34,404 nucleotides of DNA from Chara braunii (GCA_003427395.1 BFEA01000380.1:336710-371113); one strand, 5' to 3'; positions 10,391 through 20,383 are shown, counted from the first letter of the stretch. Notes: generated by a model not told the origin, from the sequence alone. Made by a program: numbers and translations.

Positions 10391-11101
10391 AAAAAAAAAA
10401 ACTCCAAAAGCACGCCAACGGTCGTTGAACTGCCCGTCTCCAAAAAAGGAGACAGCTAGCTCAAAGGAAAGCGGCGAGGGTAGGGGGCATTGCATTCTAG
10501 AAAACATCATTTTTGGATGTATTTTGTCGGAAGAAAAAATGCGATAAAATGTATTCACAATTAAAAAAAGAGCGGAGACCGCTGGATGATCGCGAGGGCG
10601 CGCATCTCCTTCGTCGCCTACAGCCACACGGCGACGAAAACTAAACGTGGACCTAGCTCAACGGTGTACTAGGTGGGACAAGGTCCCCAAGGTCCCCGGG
10701 ACCTTGTCCCATTTCGTCCGTTGAGCTAGGTCCACGTTCGCTGTGCGACTGTAGGTGACGAAGGAGATGCACGCCCTAGCAATCATCCCGTGGTCCTCTC
10801 TTTTTTGAAAAGAGAATAGATATTATCGCATTTCTTATTCCAACAAAATAGTTCCAAAAATGACGTTTTCTCGAATGCTACGCCCCCTACCCTCACCACT
10901 TTCCATTGAGCTAGCTGTCTCCTTTTTTGGAGACAGCCAGTTCAACGACCGCTGGCATCCTTTCTGGAGTTTTTGGCATCCTTTCTGGAGTTTTTTTTTT
11001 TTTTAACGTGTTATTTTATTATGTTTTTAGAAATCTGTGAATTCGTTTGTACTTCGCTATTTTCGTGCGACTTTTGAAGGACAGAAGATGCATGAACTAC
11101 G

Positions 11102-11694
11102 GGGGCGAGGTCCCACTAGCAACGGGATAGGATAGAAACAAGTTTGTGGGGCAGTTGAGTGACCCGAATCCTGCCATGCAGTACTCGTGATTACATGTAT
11201 TACCCCAAAAAGTAAGGAGATCTTCATTCCCCTCCTCCTCTCCTTAACACTGGGCATGCCCGTGCAAAGAAAGCTTCCCGCCACAATCTTTTCAATCGGT
11301 TGGGGGTGTGGCCAACCCCAAAGGAGGGTGGGGTTGGCCTTAGGCCCACTGGATAGAAGATTTTCAGTATTTACTTGCTGTTGTGCAATTATCTCATTGG
11401 GTGGAGCCCTCCTTCAATCACGGAGTATATGGAGGGTGTCAGGATCAGTGCTGACAGAAAATGTGAAGGTTACTTTGTTCACTGTTGTTGCAACCACCAC
11501 CATCAGATCATTTGTGATCTGATGGCTGGGAAGCACTCTGCCGTGATTTCCGGTGGGAGGTCTCTGTTTCTTTTTTTTTTTTTTTGCCTTTCTCCTGTTT
11601 TCTCAGCCCAGAAATTCGTAATGAACCTGTCCGGCCGCTGCCACTCAGTGTCACACTGGATCGGCCACACTCCTATTCCACTGCTAATGGGGTG
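11102..11694 (+). mobile_element. ~600-bp MITE, copy 1 (GGGGC..GGTCCCA termini)
   Basis: It is close to identical over its length to 15341-15946. Shared landmarks include GGATAGGATAGAAAC, CACTGGGCATGCCCGTGC, GTTGGGGGTGTGGCCAACCC, CAATTATCTCATTGGGTGGA and CACTGGATCGGCCACAC. The left end is GGGGCGAGGTCCCACTAGCA. The right end (TGCTAATGGGGTGCGACC) has decayed from the expected inverse. It splits the right arm of the palindrome, and an imperfect ~30-bp copy of the flank (TTGAAGGAC...AACTACGGG) occurs on both sides. It is non-coding. Confidence 0.82.
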
Positions 11695-11733
11695 CGACCT
11701 TGAAGGACCACATATGCGTCAACTACGGGAATA

Positions 11734-12111
11734 GGGCGAATAGGGCAACTGTTCATAGGATCGGAGCGACTCTTCGGACGTCACGTAAGCCACTCCAATT
11801 GTGAAAAAAAAAAAAAAGAAGAATGAACTGTATCTTAGGTGGATTTTTTAATGCATTTCTGAATTTGAAATGAAATAAAAAAAAACAGTTTCAGCCGTCA
11901 CACCGTTGAGCTAGGTCCACGGGCGAATAGGGCAACTGTTCATAGGATCGGAGCGACTCTTCGGACGTCACGTATGCCACTCCAATTGTGGAAAAAAAAA
12001 AAAAAAAGAAGAATGAACTGTATCTTAGGCAGATTTTTTAATGCATTTCTGAATTTGAAATGAAATTAAAAAAAAACAGTTTCAGCCGTCACACCGTTGA
12101 GCTAGGTCCAC
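11734..12111 (+). repeat. ~188-bp tandem duplication ending in GAGCTAGGTCCAC
   Basis: Units 11734-11920 and 11921-12111 both start GGGCGAATAGGGCAACTGTT and end CACCGTTGAGCTAGGTCCAC, with a variable poly-A inside. The reverse complement of the unit's right part occurs at 7459-7594. The first unit is the outer right arm of the palindrome; the second is an extra copy. Confidence 0.88.
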
Positions 12112-12210
12112 TAAAGGGTGCATGTGGGACAAGGTCCTGGCGCCCGCCTTTTACTGCTTGTGGCTACAAGTTATTTTGCTGCAAGGCTGAGGCAGCCGCG
12201 TGGAAGGACC

Positions 12211-12312
12211 GGCCCTAGGTCCCACTTGCACGAATTAAGAGATAGAGACCGTTGATAGCCGAGATCAACGGCCCAAATGTCCTAATCCGTGCAAATGGGA
12301 CCTCGCCCCCGG
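12211..12312. mobile_element. 101-bp hairpin MITE, copy 1
   Basis: The two halves are inverse repeats along almost the whole length. CTAGGTCCCACTTGCACGAA pairs with TCCGTGCAAATGGGACCTCG, and the inner CCGTTGAT pairs with ATCAACGG. A second copy lies at 17168-17270. Transcripts would fold into a single hairpin. Confidence 0.8.
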
Positions 12313-12625
12313 TCAGAGAGAGAAATAGCACTGAATAAAAGACAAAACAAAAACAAAAACAAAAACATGCATACCATTTATAAAAATAAAAATAAAAATA
12401 AAAACGAAAAACACACTAACAAATCGGATGGCGATAATAGGCCGTGGAGCCGAGACACAGACACAGAGAGAGAGAGAGAGAGGGCGTGCGGGCGCAAGAC
12501 ACAGACACAGAGAGAGGGGGGGGGCGTGCGGCGTCGACGAAAGAATTTACAAAATGAGAATGCATGTTCCCACCTTTGCACGGAAGATTCATTCTCATTT
12601 TACACTTTTGGTGAGGCTGCGCACG

Positions 12626-12665
<40 letters not shown>

Positions 12666-12700
12666 CGAGAGAGAAAGAGAGAAAGAGAGAAAGAGTCACT

Positions 12701-12777
<77 letters not shown>

Positions 12778-12832
12778 GGTGACCTAATTTACTGGAGTCT
12801 TAGGTTACAGAAACATTACCCACAGACGCGCG

Positions 12833-12898
<66 letters not shown>

Positions 12899-12917
12899 AA
12901 CAAACACACACACACAT
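12313..12917. repeat. Low-complexity and microsatellite block
   Basis: No gene. It contains AAAAAC/AAAAT repeats (12340-12410), GA runs (about 12465-12482 and 12630-12661), an adjacent CT then CA run (about 12703-12773), and CG followed by a long CA run (about 12829-12917). The GA and CT runs face each other and could form a long hairpin. Confidence 0.9.
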
Positions 12918-13035
12918 TAAATCACTCCTTCGGAATTCAGCAGGAGGCAACAATTTCTACGGAATCCGATTGAAAACGGTGTTTTGCCTTGGAAAAAAAA
13001 GGGTGTTTCACCGTTTATCTGAAACGACCCGTTTC

Positions 13036-13128
13036 GTCCTTCGGAACATCCGTCAAGATTGGAACGATACAGAGAAAGAAGATTAGCATGGCCCCTGCGC
13101 ATAGATAACACGCATAAATCGAGAAATG
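13036..13128 (+). pseudogene. U6 snRNA-like sequence, probable pseudogene
   Basis: The sequence follows plant-type U6 from the 5' GTCCTTCGG and ACATCCG region through GGAACGATACAGAGA and GATTAGCATGGCCCCTGCGC to ATAAATCGAGAAATG. Four extra bases directly after the ACAGAGA box lengthen the segment that contacts the 5' splice site. The 3' stem and the T-run terminator are missing (GAAATGAAATCACG instead of GAAATGGTCC plus T's). The upstream region lacks an obvious USE/TATA pair at plant spacing. These changes point to a pseudogene. U6 identity itself is clear. Confidence 0.85.
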
Positions 13129-13170
13129 AAATCACGCGTTTCCCAGCCTGCGCACTTCATCTCTCCCCCG

Positions 13171-13523
13171 NNNNNNNNNNNNNNNNNNNNNNNNNNNNNN
13201 NNNNNNNNNNNNNNNNNNNNNNNNNNNNNNNNNNNNNNNNNNNNNNNNNNNNNNNNNNNNNNNNNNNNNNNNNNNNNNNNNNNNNNNNNNNNNNNNNNNN
13301 NNNNNNNNNNNNNNNNNNNNNNNNNNNNNNNNNNNNNNNNNNNNNNNNNNNNNNNNNNNNNNNNNNNNNNNNNNNNNNNNNNNNNNNNNNNNNNNNNNNN
13401 NNNNNNNNNNNNNNNNNNNNNNNNNNNNNNNNNNNNNNNNNNNNNNNNNNNNNNNNNNNNNNNNNNNNNNNNNNNNNNNNNNNNNNNNNNNNNNNNNNNN
13501 NNNNNNNNNNNNNNNNNNNNNNN
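13171..13523. other. Assembly gap (353 N)
   Basis: An unbroken run of N, ending in a CA microsatellite (13524-13577) that probably caused the gap. Confidence 1.
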
Positions 13524-13577
<54 letters not shown>

Positions 13578-13582
<5 letters not shown>

Positions 13583-13789
13583 GCACGCACGGAATGAGCT
13601 CGGTGAAAGTCCGACGAGACAGTCCGGCACCGTCATATTCTTTTTTTTTGTGGAATTTTATACAGCGAACATGACAACAAACACATACATACATTAAATC
13701 ACTCCTTCAGAATTTCGGATAAGGCACACGTTTTCCGCCATTTGAAAACGGGTCTTTTCCCGTCCATCGCAACTGACCCGTTTCCCGGC

Positions 13790-13824
<35 letters not shown>

Positions 13825-14609
13825 ACATAATATTGCATGGAGGCACACATACATGAACGCAAACAGAACTTATAGGCAAACGCGTCCACGTGTGTATCAA
13901 TATTACTCATTCAGACCGCACCGCAGATTTCAGAAGTGCGGTGATCCTCGTCTGAATGAGCACCGTTCTCCACATTGGCAGAGGAGGGCAGGGGAGGGGA
14001 GGGCAGAGGGCCGAGATGGACGCCGTCCAATCCAATCCATTCTATCGTGTTCCATTCACGATGACATCCTGCTACATCCTGCTTTTTAACTTCTCTGTAC
14101 GGCATCGCCTTCGTCATCGCCATCGCTCTATTCATCATCACCATCATCATCATCATCATCATAATAATAATAATAATAATAATCATCATCATCATCATCA
14201 TCATCGCACCAACATCATCATCATCCTCATCATTACTATCATGGTGATCTATCATGGTGATCCGACTCATCACCAATCATCATTATTATCAATATCCGTA
14301 GAAGCAGCACTAATAGAAGCCGCGGAAGCAGGGGCAGCAGTCAATACTTTTTTTTTTTTTTTTTTTTTTTGGAGCAACAGTCAGACCGACTTCAACAAAC
14401 TTTTTATTCATTGAATATGAGCAAAAATGGCTATAACGTTTAGAACATTTCTACGGTGTTGTTCGATGGTTCTTTGTGAGATTCCTCGCCATGCAATGAG
14501 ACTTCAACTTCAGGTCAATAAAAAAATAAAAAAAGTTTTTTTTTTTTTTTTTTTTTTTTTTGGGTCATTTATTACCAAAGCAGAAAAGGGGCCGGGAACG
14601 AATTTCGAC
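13578..14609. repeat. Microsatellite-rich spacer
   Basis: No gene supported. It holds a CT/CG run at about 13790-13824, a CATCAT/TAATAA trinucleotide tract at about 14127-14225, and poly-T runs at 14346-14370 and 14537-14561. Frames here translate only the repeats. Confidence 0.85.
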
Positions 14610-14766
14610 ACTGTGCAGCTTCCTAGAGTCGTGCCCGTTAACGCGCCACGATTTTAGGAAACGTACGGCTCACGACAGGAGCGCCCAAATTCATCCGACT
14701 AGAAACGTTTCTACTCTATTTTTTTCCATCATGGCCGATAGCTGGGCCAGGCACTGGTGGTTTATA
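14610..14766. mobile_element. ACCACCAGTAC-family MITE, second copy, inverted
   Basis: The reverse complement matches 6513-6676, including TCATCCGACTAGAAACGTTT and the CCTAGAGTCGTGCCCGTTAA phrase. It ends in GCACTGGTGGTTTATA, a slightly changed terminus. The far end is less clear. Confidence 0.6.
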
Positions 14767-14835
14767 ACAAGAAAAAAAGAAAAAAAAGAAAAAAAAAAAC
14801 TTTTTTTTCTTTAAAAAAAAAAAAAAAAAAAAACT

Positions 14836-15047
14836 TTTTCACATGAGATCAATCTACAGACTCTATGACCCGTTGCCTGATAGGCCTTCCAACCTTCCAG
14901 AACCTCCTTAATGAAATGGCAGTCGCGATCCGCATCGAACTCTTCAGCAGATGGACCACCAGGGGCCGCCATCGCCGTCTCCGCCTGGCCGATCTCCGCG
15001 GGAGCTTTGAGCGCCAGCAGTACCTCCGCCTGCTCCTCAATCAGCAC
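14836..15047 (-). other. Possible short coding fragment of unknown origin
   Basis: A minus-strand frame reads MLIEEQAEVLLALKAPAEIG, then AAPGGPSAEEFDADRDCHFI and KEVLEGWKAYQATGHRVCRL before stopping in poly-A/T-rich DNA. Its composition (balanced residues, acidic helix-like stretch, GC-rich third positions) looks more protein-like than neighbouring frames. No motif is recognised. It could be an exon piece of a host gene or transposon captured between repeats, or chance. Confidence 0.25.
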
Positions 15048-15107
15048 CTTGGGTAAGCTGAGTCAGCAGCTTATACAATTTACGCAAAAGTACATTATTT
15101 TTTTCCT

Positions 15108-15212
15108 ACCAATGTGCAGAAACGTGTTTGTGCTGCGTACGTACGCCCTCGGCACTGCAGTCCAATTCAAACCAATGTGCGAAGACGTGTTTGTGCTGCT
15201 TACGCCCTCGGA
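15108..15212 (+). repeat. ~40-bp direct repeat
   Basis: ACCAATGTGCAGAAACGTGT...TACGCCCTCGG at about 15109-15152 recurs as ACCAATGTGCGAAGACGTGT...TACGCCCTCGG at about 15171-15211. The surrounding 15213-15290 shows nothing else. Confidence 0.75.
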
Positions 15213-15295
15213 CTTCTGCCGCGCGCCTGCTGGGGATCGACGCGCCAATCACCAAAAGTGGAAGGTGCCGCGAGCCAACTGGCCAAGCTCGGAGC

Positions 15296-15340
15296 AAATT
15301 GGAACGATACAGAGAAGGGTAAGTTTAGCAAATGGCTCCT
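15296..15340 (+). pseudogene. U6 snRNA fragment, 5' part of a split pseudogene
   Basis: AAATTGGAACGATACAGAGA (15296-15315) is the U6 core. It is followed, after a short insertion (GGTAAGT), by TTAGCAAATGGCTCCT, a decayed TTAGCATGGCCCCT. The true 5' end of U6 is not recognisable. The match stops where the 606-bp MITE begins, and the rest of U6 appears at 16949. Confidence 0.7.
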
Positions 15341-15946
15341 GGGGCATGGTCCCACTAGCAACCGGATAGGATAGAAACGAGTTTGTGGGACAGTTGAGTG
15401 ACCCAGATCCTGCCGTGCAGTACTGGTGATCCCACGGTCAGTATTTTACATGTATAACCCGAAAAAGTAAGGAGATCTTTGTTCCCCTCCTCCTCTCCTT
15501 AACACTGGGCATGCCCGTGCAAAGAAAGCTTCCCGCCAGAATCTTTTCAATCGGTTGGGGGTGTGGCCAACCCCAAACGAGGTTGGGGTCGGCCTTAGCC
15601 CACTGGATAGAAGATTTTCAGCATTTTACTTGCTGTTGTGCAATTATCTCATTGGGTGGAGTCCTCCTTCAATCACAGAGTATATGGAGGGTGTCAGGAT
15701 CACTTCTGACAGAAATCGATTTTATTCCAAAAAAATGTGGCGGTTACTTTGTTCACTGTTTTTGCAACCACCGGCTGGGAAGCACTCTGCCGTGATTTCC
15801 GGTGGGAGGTCTCTGTTTCTTTTTTTTTTGGAATTTCTCCTGTTTCCTCAGCCCAGAAATTCGTAATGAACGTGTCTGGCCACTGCCACTCAGTGTCACA
15901 CTGGATCGGCCACACTCCTATCCGACTGCTAATGGGACCTCGCCCC
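15341..15946 (+). mobile_element. 606-bp MITE, copy 2 (GGGGC..GGTCCCA termini)
   Basis: This is the better-preserved copy of the 11102 element. Left end GGGGCATGGTCCCACTAGCA; right end TGCTAATGGGACCTCGCCCC, its inverse. Relative to copy 1 it has an extra short segment (GATTTTATTCCAAAAAAATG, about 15718-15737) and lacks the CATCAGATCATTTGTGATCTGATG hairpin-like piece in copy 1 (about 11503-11526). It lies in the U6 sequence. It is non-coding. Confidence 0.85.
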
Positions 15947-15949
15947 AGA

Positions 15950-16952
15950 GGGGTGAAATCCCACCGCCGAAGTTGAGTTTTCTCAACGCTGAGCTTTCTA
16001 TCACGGGTGGCATGGTGGGACGGAGTTCTGCCGTTGATGTATTGAGAATCTAAGGGTACCGAAATACAGGAGAATATCCTATTAGATTTGGTGGTTTTGT
16101 ACATTTTTTCATTGACGTAAATCCGTTTTGTCGTATGCTTTGGCCCTTTCGGTTTGGGCCGGAAACCAATTTCCATTGAGAAAACTACCCTACAGAGGGC
16201 AGGGTACAATTCTCAACTTATTTGCCTTTCGAGCTCTGACAGCTTTGTTTGGCGCTCTCTTGCATCAAACTCTCTTCCTTCTTTGGGCAATGAACGCATC
16301 TGGCCATCCATGTTGTCCCTGTCCATTTTACGAATGGTGACCTCCTGTCCCCTCACCAAGGGAAGTATCCCTTTTCCACGGAGACATTGGGTCTCGCTGC
16401 ACTACTCTCCACTCTCCCAGAAATCGGAGAGTACGCGGAGATTTGTCAGATCTCCGATTTCTCGGATTTTGGGTCATAGCTGCACTAACTCTACAAACGC
16501 AGACTCTACAACAAACGACAGCTCAAACTCCCCGTTTGTCTGCCCAGACTCGAGGTTCACTCTCCAGATTTGGAGCAAATCGGTGGTTCCTTCGAAGGTC
16601 TATCCGAGTAACGGATTTTGCAGGCTGGGCACTCTCCGGCGTCGGAGAGCGCAATTCTTTTGTGGTTTCTGACAGCTCTCCGAATTTCTTTTGGGGTTCT
16701 AAAGTAGAGTTAGTGCAGCGATGCATAACTCTCTGAATTTTTGCAAAGTAGAGTAGTGCAGCGAGACCCATTCACTCGGACTGTGCCAGACGTGTTTCAT
16801 TTCTCTGAGTTACTTAATAAAAAATAAGGAGAAAAGCTGTTTCTAGCGATTTTTTTCAGTTTTTTAATTTCTTGTTTCGAATTTATTAATGTCAAAATGG
16901 TGTCACACATTACGTTTTCTAAACTTAAACTTGGGCGGTGGGACTTCACCCC
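15950..16952. mobile_element. 1-kb element with AGGGGTGAARTCCCACCGCC inverted ends
   Basis: The left end GGGGTGAAATCCCACCGCC and the inverted right end GGGGTGAAGTCCCACCGCC match, with weaker similarity for a further ~10 bases (AAGTT...). The terminus GGGGYGAARTCCCAC resembles the GGGGCGAGGTCCCA ends of the neighbouring MITE, so the two may be relatives or one composite. A younger MITE (16389-16769) sits inside. No transposase frame is present. Confidence 0.75.
16389..16769. mobile_element. 381-bp MITE with GGGTCTCGCTGCAC ends and ATT target duplication
   Basis: Left GGGTCTCGCTGCACTACTCT is the inverse of right AGAGTAGTGCAGCGAGACCC. The flanking three bases are ATT on both sides (16386-16388 and 16770-16772). 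Internal sub-repeats such as CTCCGATTTCTCGG and AGTTAGTGCAGCGATGC echo the ends. It is nested in the 15950-16952 element. Confidence 0.85.
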
Positions 16953-16998
16953 TGCGCAAGGATGACACGCATAAATCGAGAAATGGTCCAAATTTTTT
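16949..16998 (+). pseudogene. U6 snRNA fragment, 3' part of a split pseudogene
   Basis: CCCCTGCGCAAGGATGACAC then GCATAAATCGAGAAATGGTCC and AATTTTTT is a perfect plant-type U6 3' end, including the T-run terminator. It begins exactly where the 15950-16952 element ends. Together with 15296-15340 it makes one U6 copy interrupted by about 1.6 kb of inserted elements. Confidence 0.85.
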
Positions 16999-17027
16999 CA
17001 AAAAAAAAAAAAAACTCACCAAACCTC

Positions 17028-17156
17028 GGCGTCGCCGCACTACCTCACAAAAATTGAAAACTCACCGAACCCATGTCCAGACCGAGGACACTTTGGTGAG
17101 CAGTGGCCCCCCGACGAGGGGTTCTCACAAGGACTCGAGAGTGGTGTGGCGAAGCC
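17028..17156. mobile_element. 129-bp MITE with TCGCC ends and CTC target duplication
   Basis: Left GGCGTCGCCGCACTACCTCAC and the inverted right end GGCTTCGCCACACCACTCTCG are similar. The bases CTC flank both sides (17025-17027, 17157-17159). The ends belong to the same series as the 16389 and 24355 elements. Confidence 0.6.
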
Positions 17157-17167
17157 CTCACACTACC

Positions 17168-17270
17168 CGGGGCTAGGTCCCACTTACACGAATTAAGCGA
17201 TATGGACCGTAGATAGCAAACATCATTGGCCAGAATTTCTTAATCCGTGCAAGTGGGACCTTGCCCCCGG
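17168..17270. mobile_element. 101-bp hairpin MITE, copy 2
   Basis: GGGGCTAGGTCCCACTTACA on the left faces the inverse GGGGGCAAGGTCCCACTTGC on the right. It matches 12211-12312 for most of its length (CGAATTAAG, TTAATCCGTGCAA). The central stem is weaker than in copy 1. Confidence 0.8.
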
Positions 17271-17919
17271 TACGGGTTTCGGGAGCGGGGCCAAAAAAAA
17301 AAAAGGAACACACGTGCGCGGTGCGTAGAGGGGAAATTGCACAGCATACAGATTCTTTGAGGTGGGGGCATACGATAGACCGGAAGCACGCGCAGCTACC
17401 AAAATGTTTGGCGAGCGTTTTGGCGAGGCTCCCATATAGCTAACCTACAAACAGGGGTTTGGACAAGCAGTCTGCATGGTCGGAAGCGCGCCAATTTCGT
17501 GCGTTCCGAAAAGCTACTACTACCAAAAACCGGAGTTGAAGTGTTGTTGGGGTAAAAACCCACAAACCTATTCTGGGTAATGGTCACAGGTGTGACTGAT
17601 TCATTTCCGGGTTGTTTGTGAGGAATTCCCGGCCTCATGTTTCATGATAATGGATTCCTTTTTTTTTTCCAAAAAAAAAAAAAAACGGAGTTGCAGGCTG
17701 GGACTTTGGGATTGGTTGGTGAGTCATCACCAAACGAAAACTCACGAACTCTGACACTTATCCTCACGAGTCACAAAACCGATTTGGTGAGGTGGTGCAG
17801 CGACGCTCACCTCACCAAACATCACCAAAAACGATGTTTGGTGAGTGGTGTGGGGGGACACCAATTCAATACTTTCAATACAAAGCTGAGTTCAAACTTC
17901 ACTGGAAACGGATGAGTAA
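17271..17919. repeat. Non-coding spacer with repeated TTTGGTGAG words
   Basis: No gene supported. Between about 17715 and 17855 the words TTTGGTGAG/CTCACCAAA recur in both orientations (for example GATGTTTGGTGAGTGGTGTG). They are like words at 17013-17100 and 24220-24320, suggesting a decayed MITE cluster. The part before 17700 shows nothing recognisable beyond poly-A/T. Confidence 0.5.
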
Positions 17920-19213
17920 GGGCACACTCACACTAGGTACCAAATCCCCATTTCCCCCCCAAAAAAGGGTTCCCGGACAGTCACACATGGTGAACATCTG
18001 CCCAAATTCTAAAAAGGGGTGACCATTTGTCAGCGGCCTGCGAAGCCGCGGGGGAAGGAAATTTGCGGTGACCTCTAGAGGTTACCGCAAATTCTCAATC
18101 TTTTTCCGAATTACCGTGCAAAATTGGAGAAAAAATGGAACCCCACAATATTAGCGGCCTATCAATTGACGAAACGGAGATTTGGGGAAATGGGCGCACG
18201 CGCGGAGCGGTTAGACGCACGTGGCCCTTTTTTTGTTTCAATCCCTTGTTGATCCAGTTGTCGTTAGCCTGCCGTGCCACTTTCGTCGTTATTTTTGCGT
18301 TGAAGAACTGGGCGTTACGTTTCCGTGTCCGCCTCCATGTGTCCACCTCCACGTGTCCGCCTCCAGCCCCTTCCGCGCATGTTTTCACATGCCTTGCGCC
18401 CGTGTTCCGCTGGCTTCCCCGCTTCTCCGCCCTCTTCCCCCCAGTTCCGCCCGCTGTATCTTGCTGTGTCCCCTTGTCCCGAACGGACGACGAACGATCG
18501 ATTCCTTCAATGTATTCCAATTTCTGCCCCTGGCCCATGTGTTTAGTTCACGTTGCTTCACTCCAAGCCCGATGAATGTATGTGGATCGGAAGTGGCTTC
18601 AGATGAACTGTAGTTGTCTGTGTGCCGTCCACAATCCCAAAGCCCCATAGCCCGGTGGCTGTACCTGGTCCCAAACCAGGTGCACGAAGCCTAGTCAAAG
18701 CTGTCTCGAGAGAAAAAAATAAATTGTTAAGAATCTGGGTCGAACACGCGTAGAGATTCATGAAAAAAAAAAAAATCAAATAAAATCCTGTTATGGATTC
18801 CGCTGTGAACTTCATGTATATGCCTGAAAAAACGGTTCAGATGCATTCAAATTGTATGTCTCCCGTTGTGCATTTTTTTGGCACTATGTGAAGCGGGCAG
18901 CATAGGGGCGCACTCCACACAGCACCAGCAGAGAGGTTCGTATGGACACCCGTTGGTGCGAAGGGCAGCAGTAACGACCCAAAAAAAAAAGAAGGAAAAA
19001 ACAGATTATAAAAAACGAATAATTGCATTTCCCATTTGAGGTATCCACCGTGTGACCGGCGCCCTCCCCAAGCACCTCGCAGAGTACGATGTAGCGACCT
19101 TGTCGTTAGCGTGTTGGGAACACAGTGTGACCGGCCAGGGCCGCATTTCCTCAAAATGGCCGTTCCCATTTTCCCATTTTTTGCGAATTTGGATACCTAG
19201 TGTGAGCGTGCCC
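17920..19213. mobile_element. 1.29-kb PIF/Harbinger-like non-autonomous element, TAA target duplication
   Basis: The left end GGGCACACTCACACTAGGTA and the inverted right end GGGCACGCTCACACTAGGTA differ at one base, with weaker pairing beyond. TAA flanks both ends (17917-17919 and 19214-19216). GGG-starting termini with a 3-bp TWA duplication fit the PIF/Harbinger superfamily. No transposase motif is seen in any frame, so it would depend on an enzyme encoded elsewhere. The interior includes a pyrimidine-rich stretch at 18300-18480. Confidence 0.75.
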
Positions 19214-19216
19214 TAA

Positions 19217-19938
<722 letters not shown>

Positions 19939-20334
19939 TTTTTTTTTTTAGAGCATTCAATAAACATTTGGTGCAATAAAAGTTCTATTCAACTTAGTGG
20001 TAACTTAATGGGGGGCACTCCTTACCCCGCTTGTGGGCTAACCACCTGATGCGGGCCTACAATCCCAAGATAGTACTGTTTACTGTTTGGTGTAGTGCGA
20101 TGCAGACCATTGGCTGCATCGTCCAATGATGTGATGAATTCTGATTAGAGGAGGTATGATCTCATTTCTTCACTGGCTACCCCCCCGATGAGAGTGGTGA
20201 GGAAGATTGTCCCTGGCCGGCTTAGTAACAGGTGGGGAGGGGTGGTGGTGGTGGTGGTGTCATAGTGGCTAGGGCATGTGTGGGATTTGGCGGGAGGCCA
20301 GGGTGGGTGGTTGGTGGGTATGAGGACTAAGCTT

Positions 20335-20348
20335 GGGGGGGGGGGGAA

Positions 20349-20383
<35 letters not shown>

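Larger units (their letters stand above)
7459..11920. mobile_element. Large palindromic (foldback) element split by three insertions
   Basis: The arms meet at about 10697 in GGTCCCCGGGACC. Going outward they pair for roughly 300 bases: GTGGACCTAGCTCAACGG at 10647 with CCGTTGAGCTAGGTCCAC at 10718, and GGAGACAGCTAGCTCAA at 10449 with its inverse at 10910. After skipping inserts they continue to pair: 8977-9120 with the inverse of 11000-11101 and 11700-11780, and 7459-7594 with the inverse of 11785-11920. The ends are GTTGACCTAGCTCAATGGTG and its inverse. Removing the inserts (7595-~8977, 9122-10390, 11102-~11694) leaves about 1.2 kb made of two ~600-bp arms. There is no protein-coding content. 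It is inferred to be an old foldback or inverted-duplicate element. Confidence 0.65.
12915..13790 (+). repeat. Direct repeats flanking the gap (12915-13035 and 13690-13790)
   Basis: Both begin ACATTAAATCACTCCTTC and continue through GAATT, a GAAAACGG phrase and GACCCGTTTC, with small differences. The intervening DNA holds a U6-like sequence, the N gap and a CA microsatellite. The repeats could be two copies of one element or the result of misassembly over the gap. Confidence 0.65.

Noticed and set aside
12630-12773. Possible regulatory hairpin from adjacent GA and CT runs
   Set aside because: Pairing follows automatically from complementary microsatellites and carries no further signal.
13171-13523. 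Long frames of X residues on both strands around the gap
   Set aside because: They are translations of N and CA repeats, not genes.
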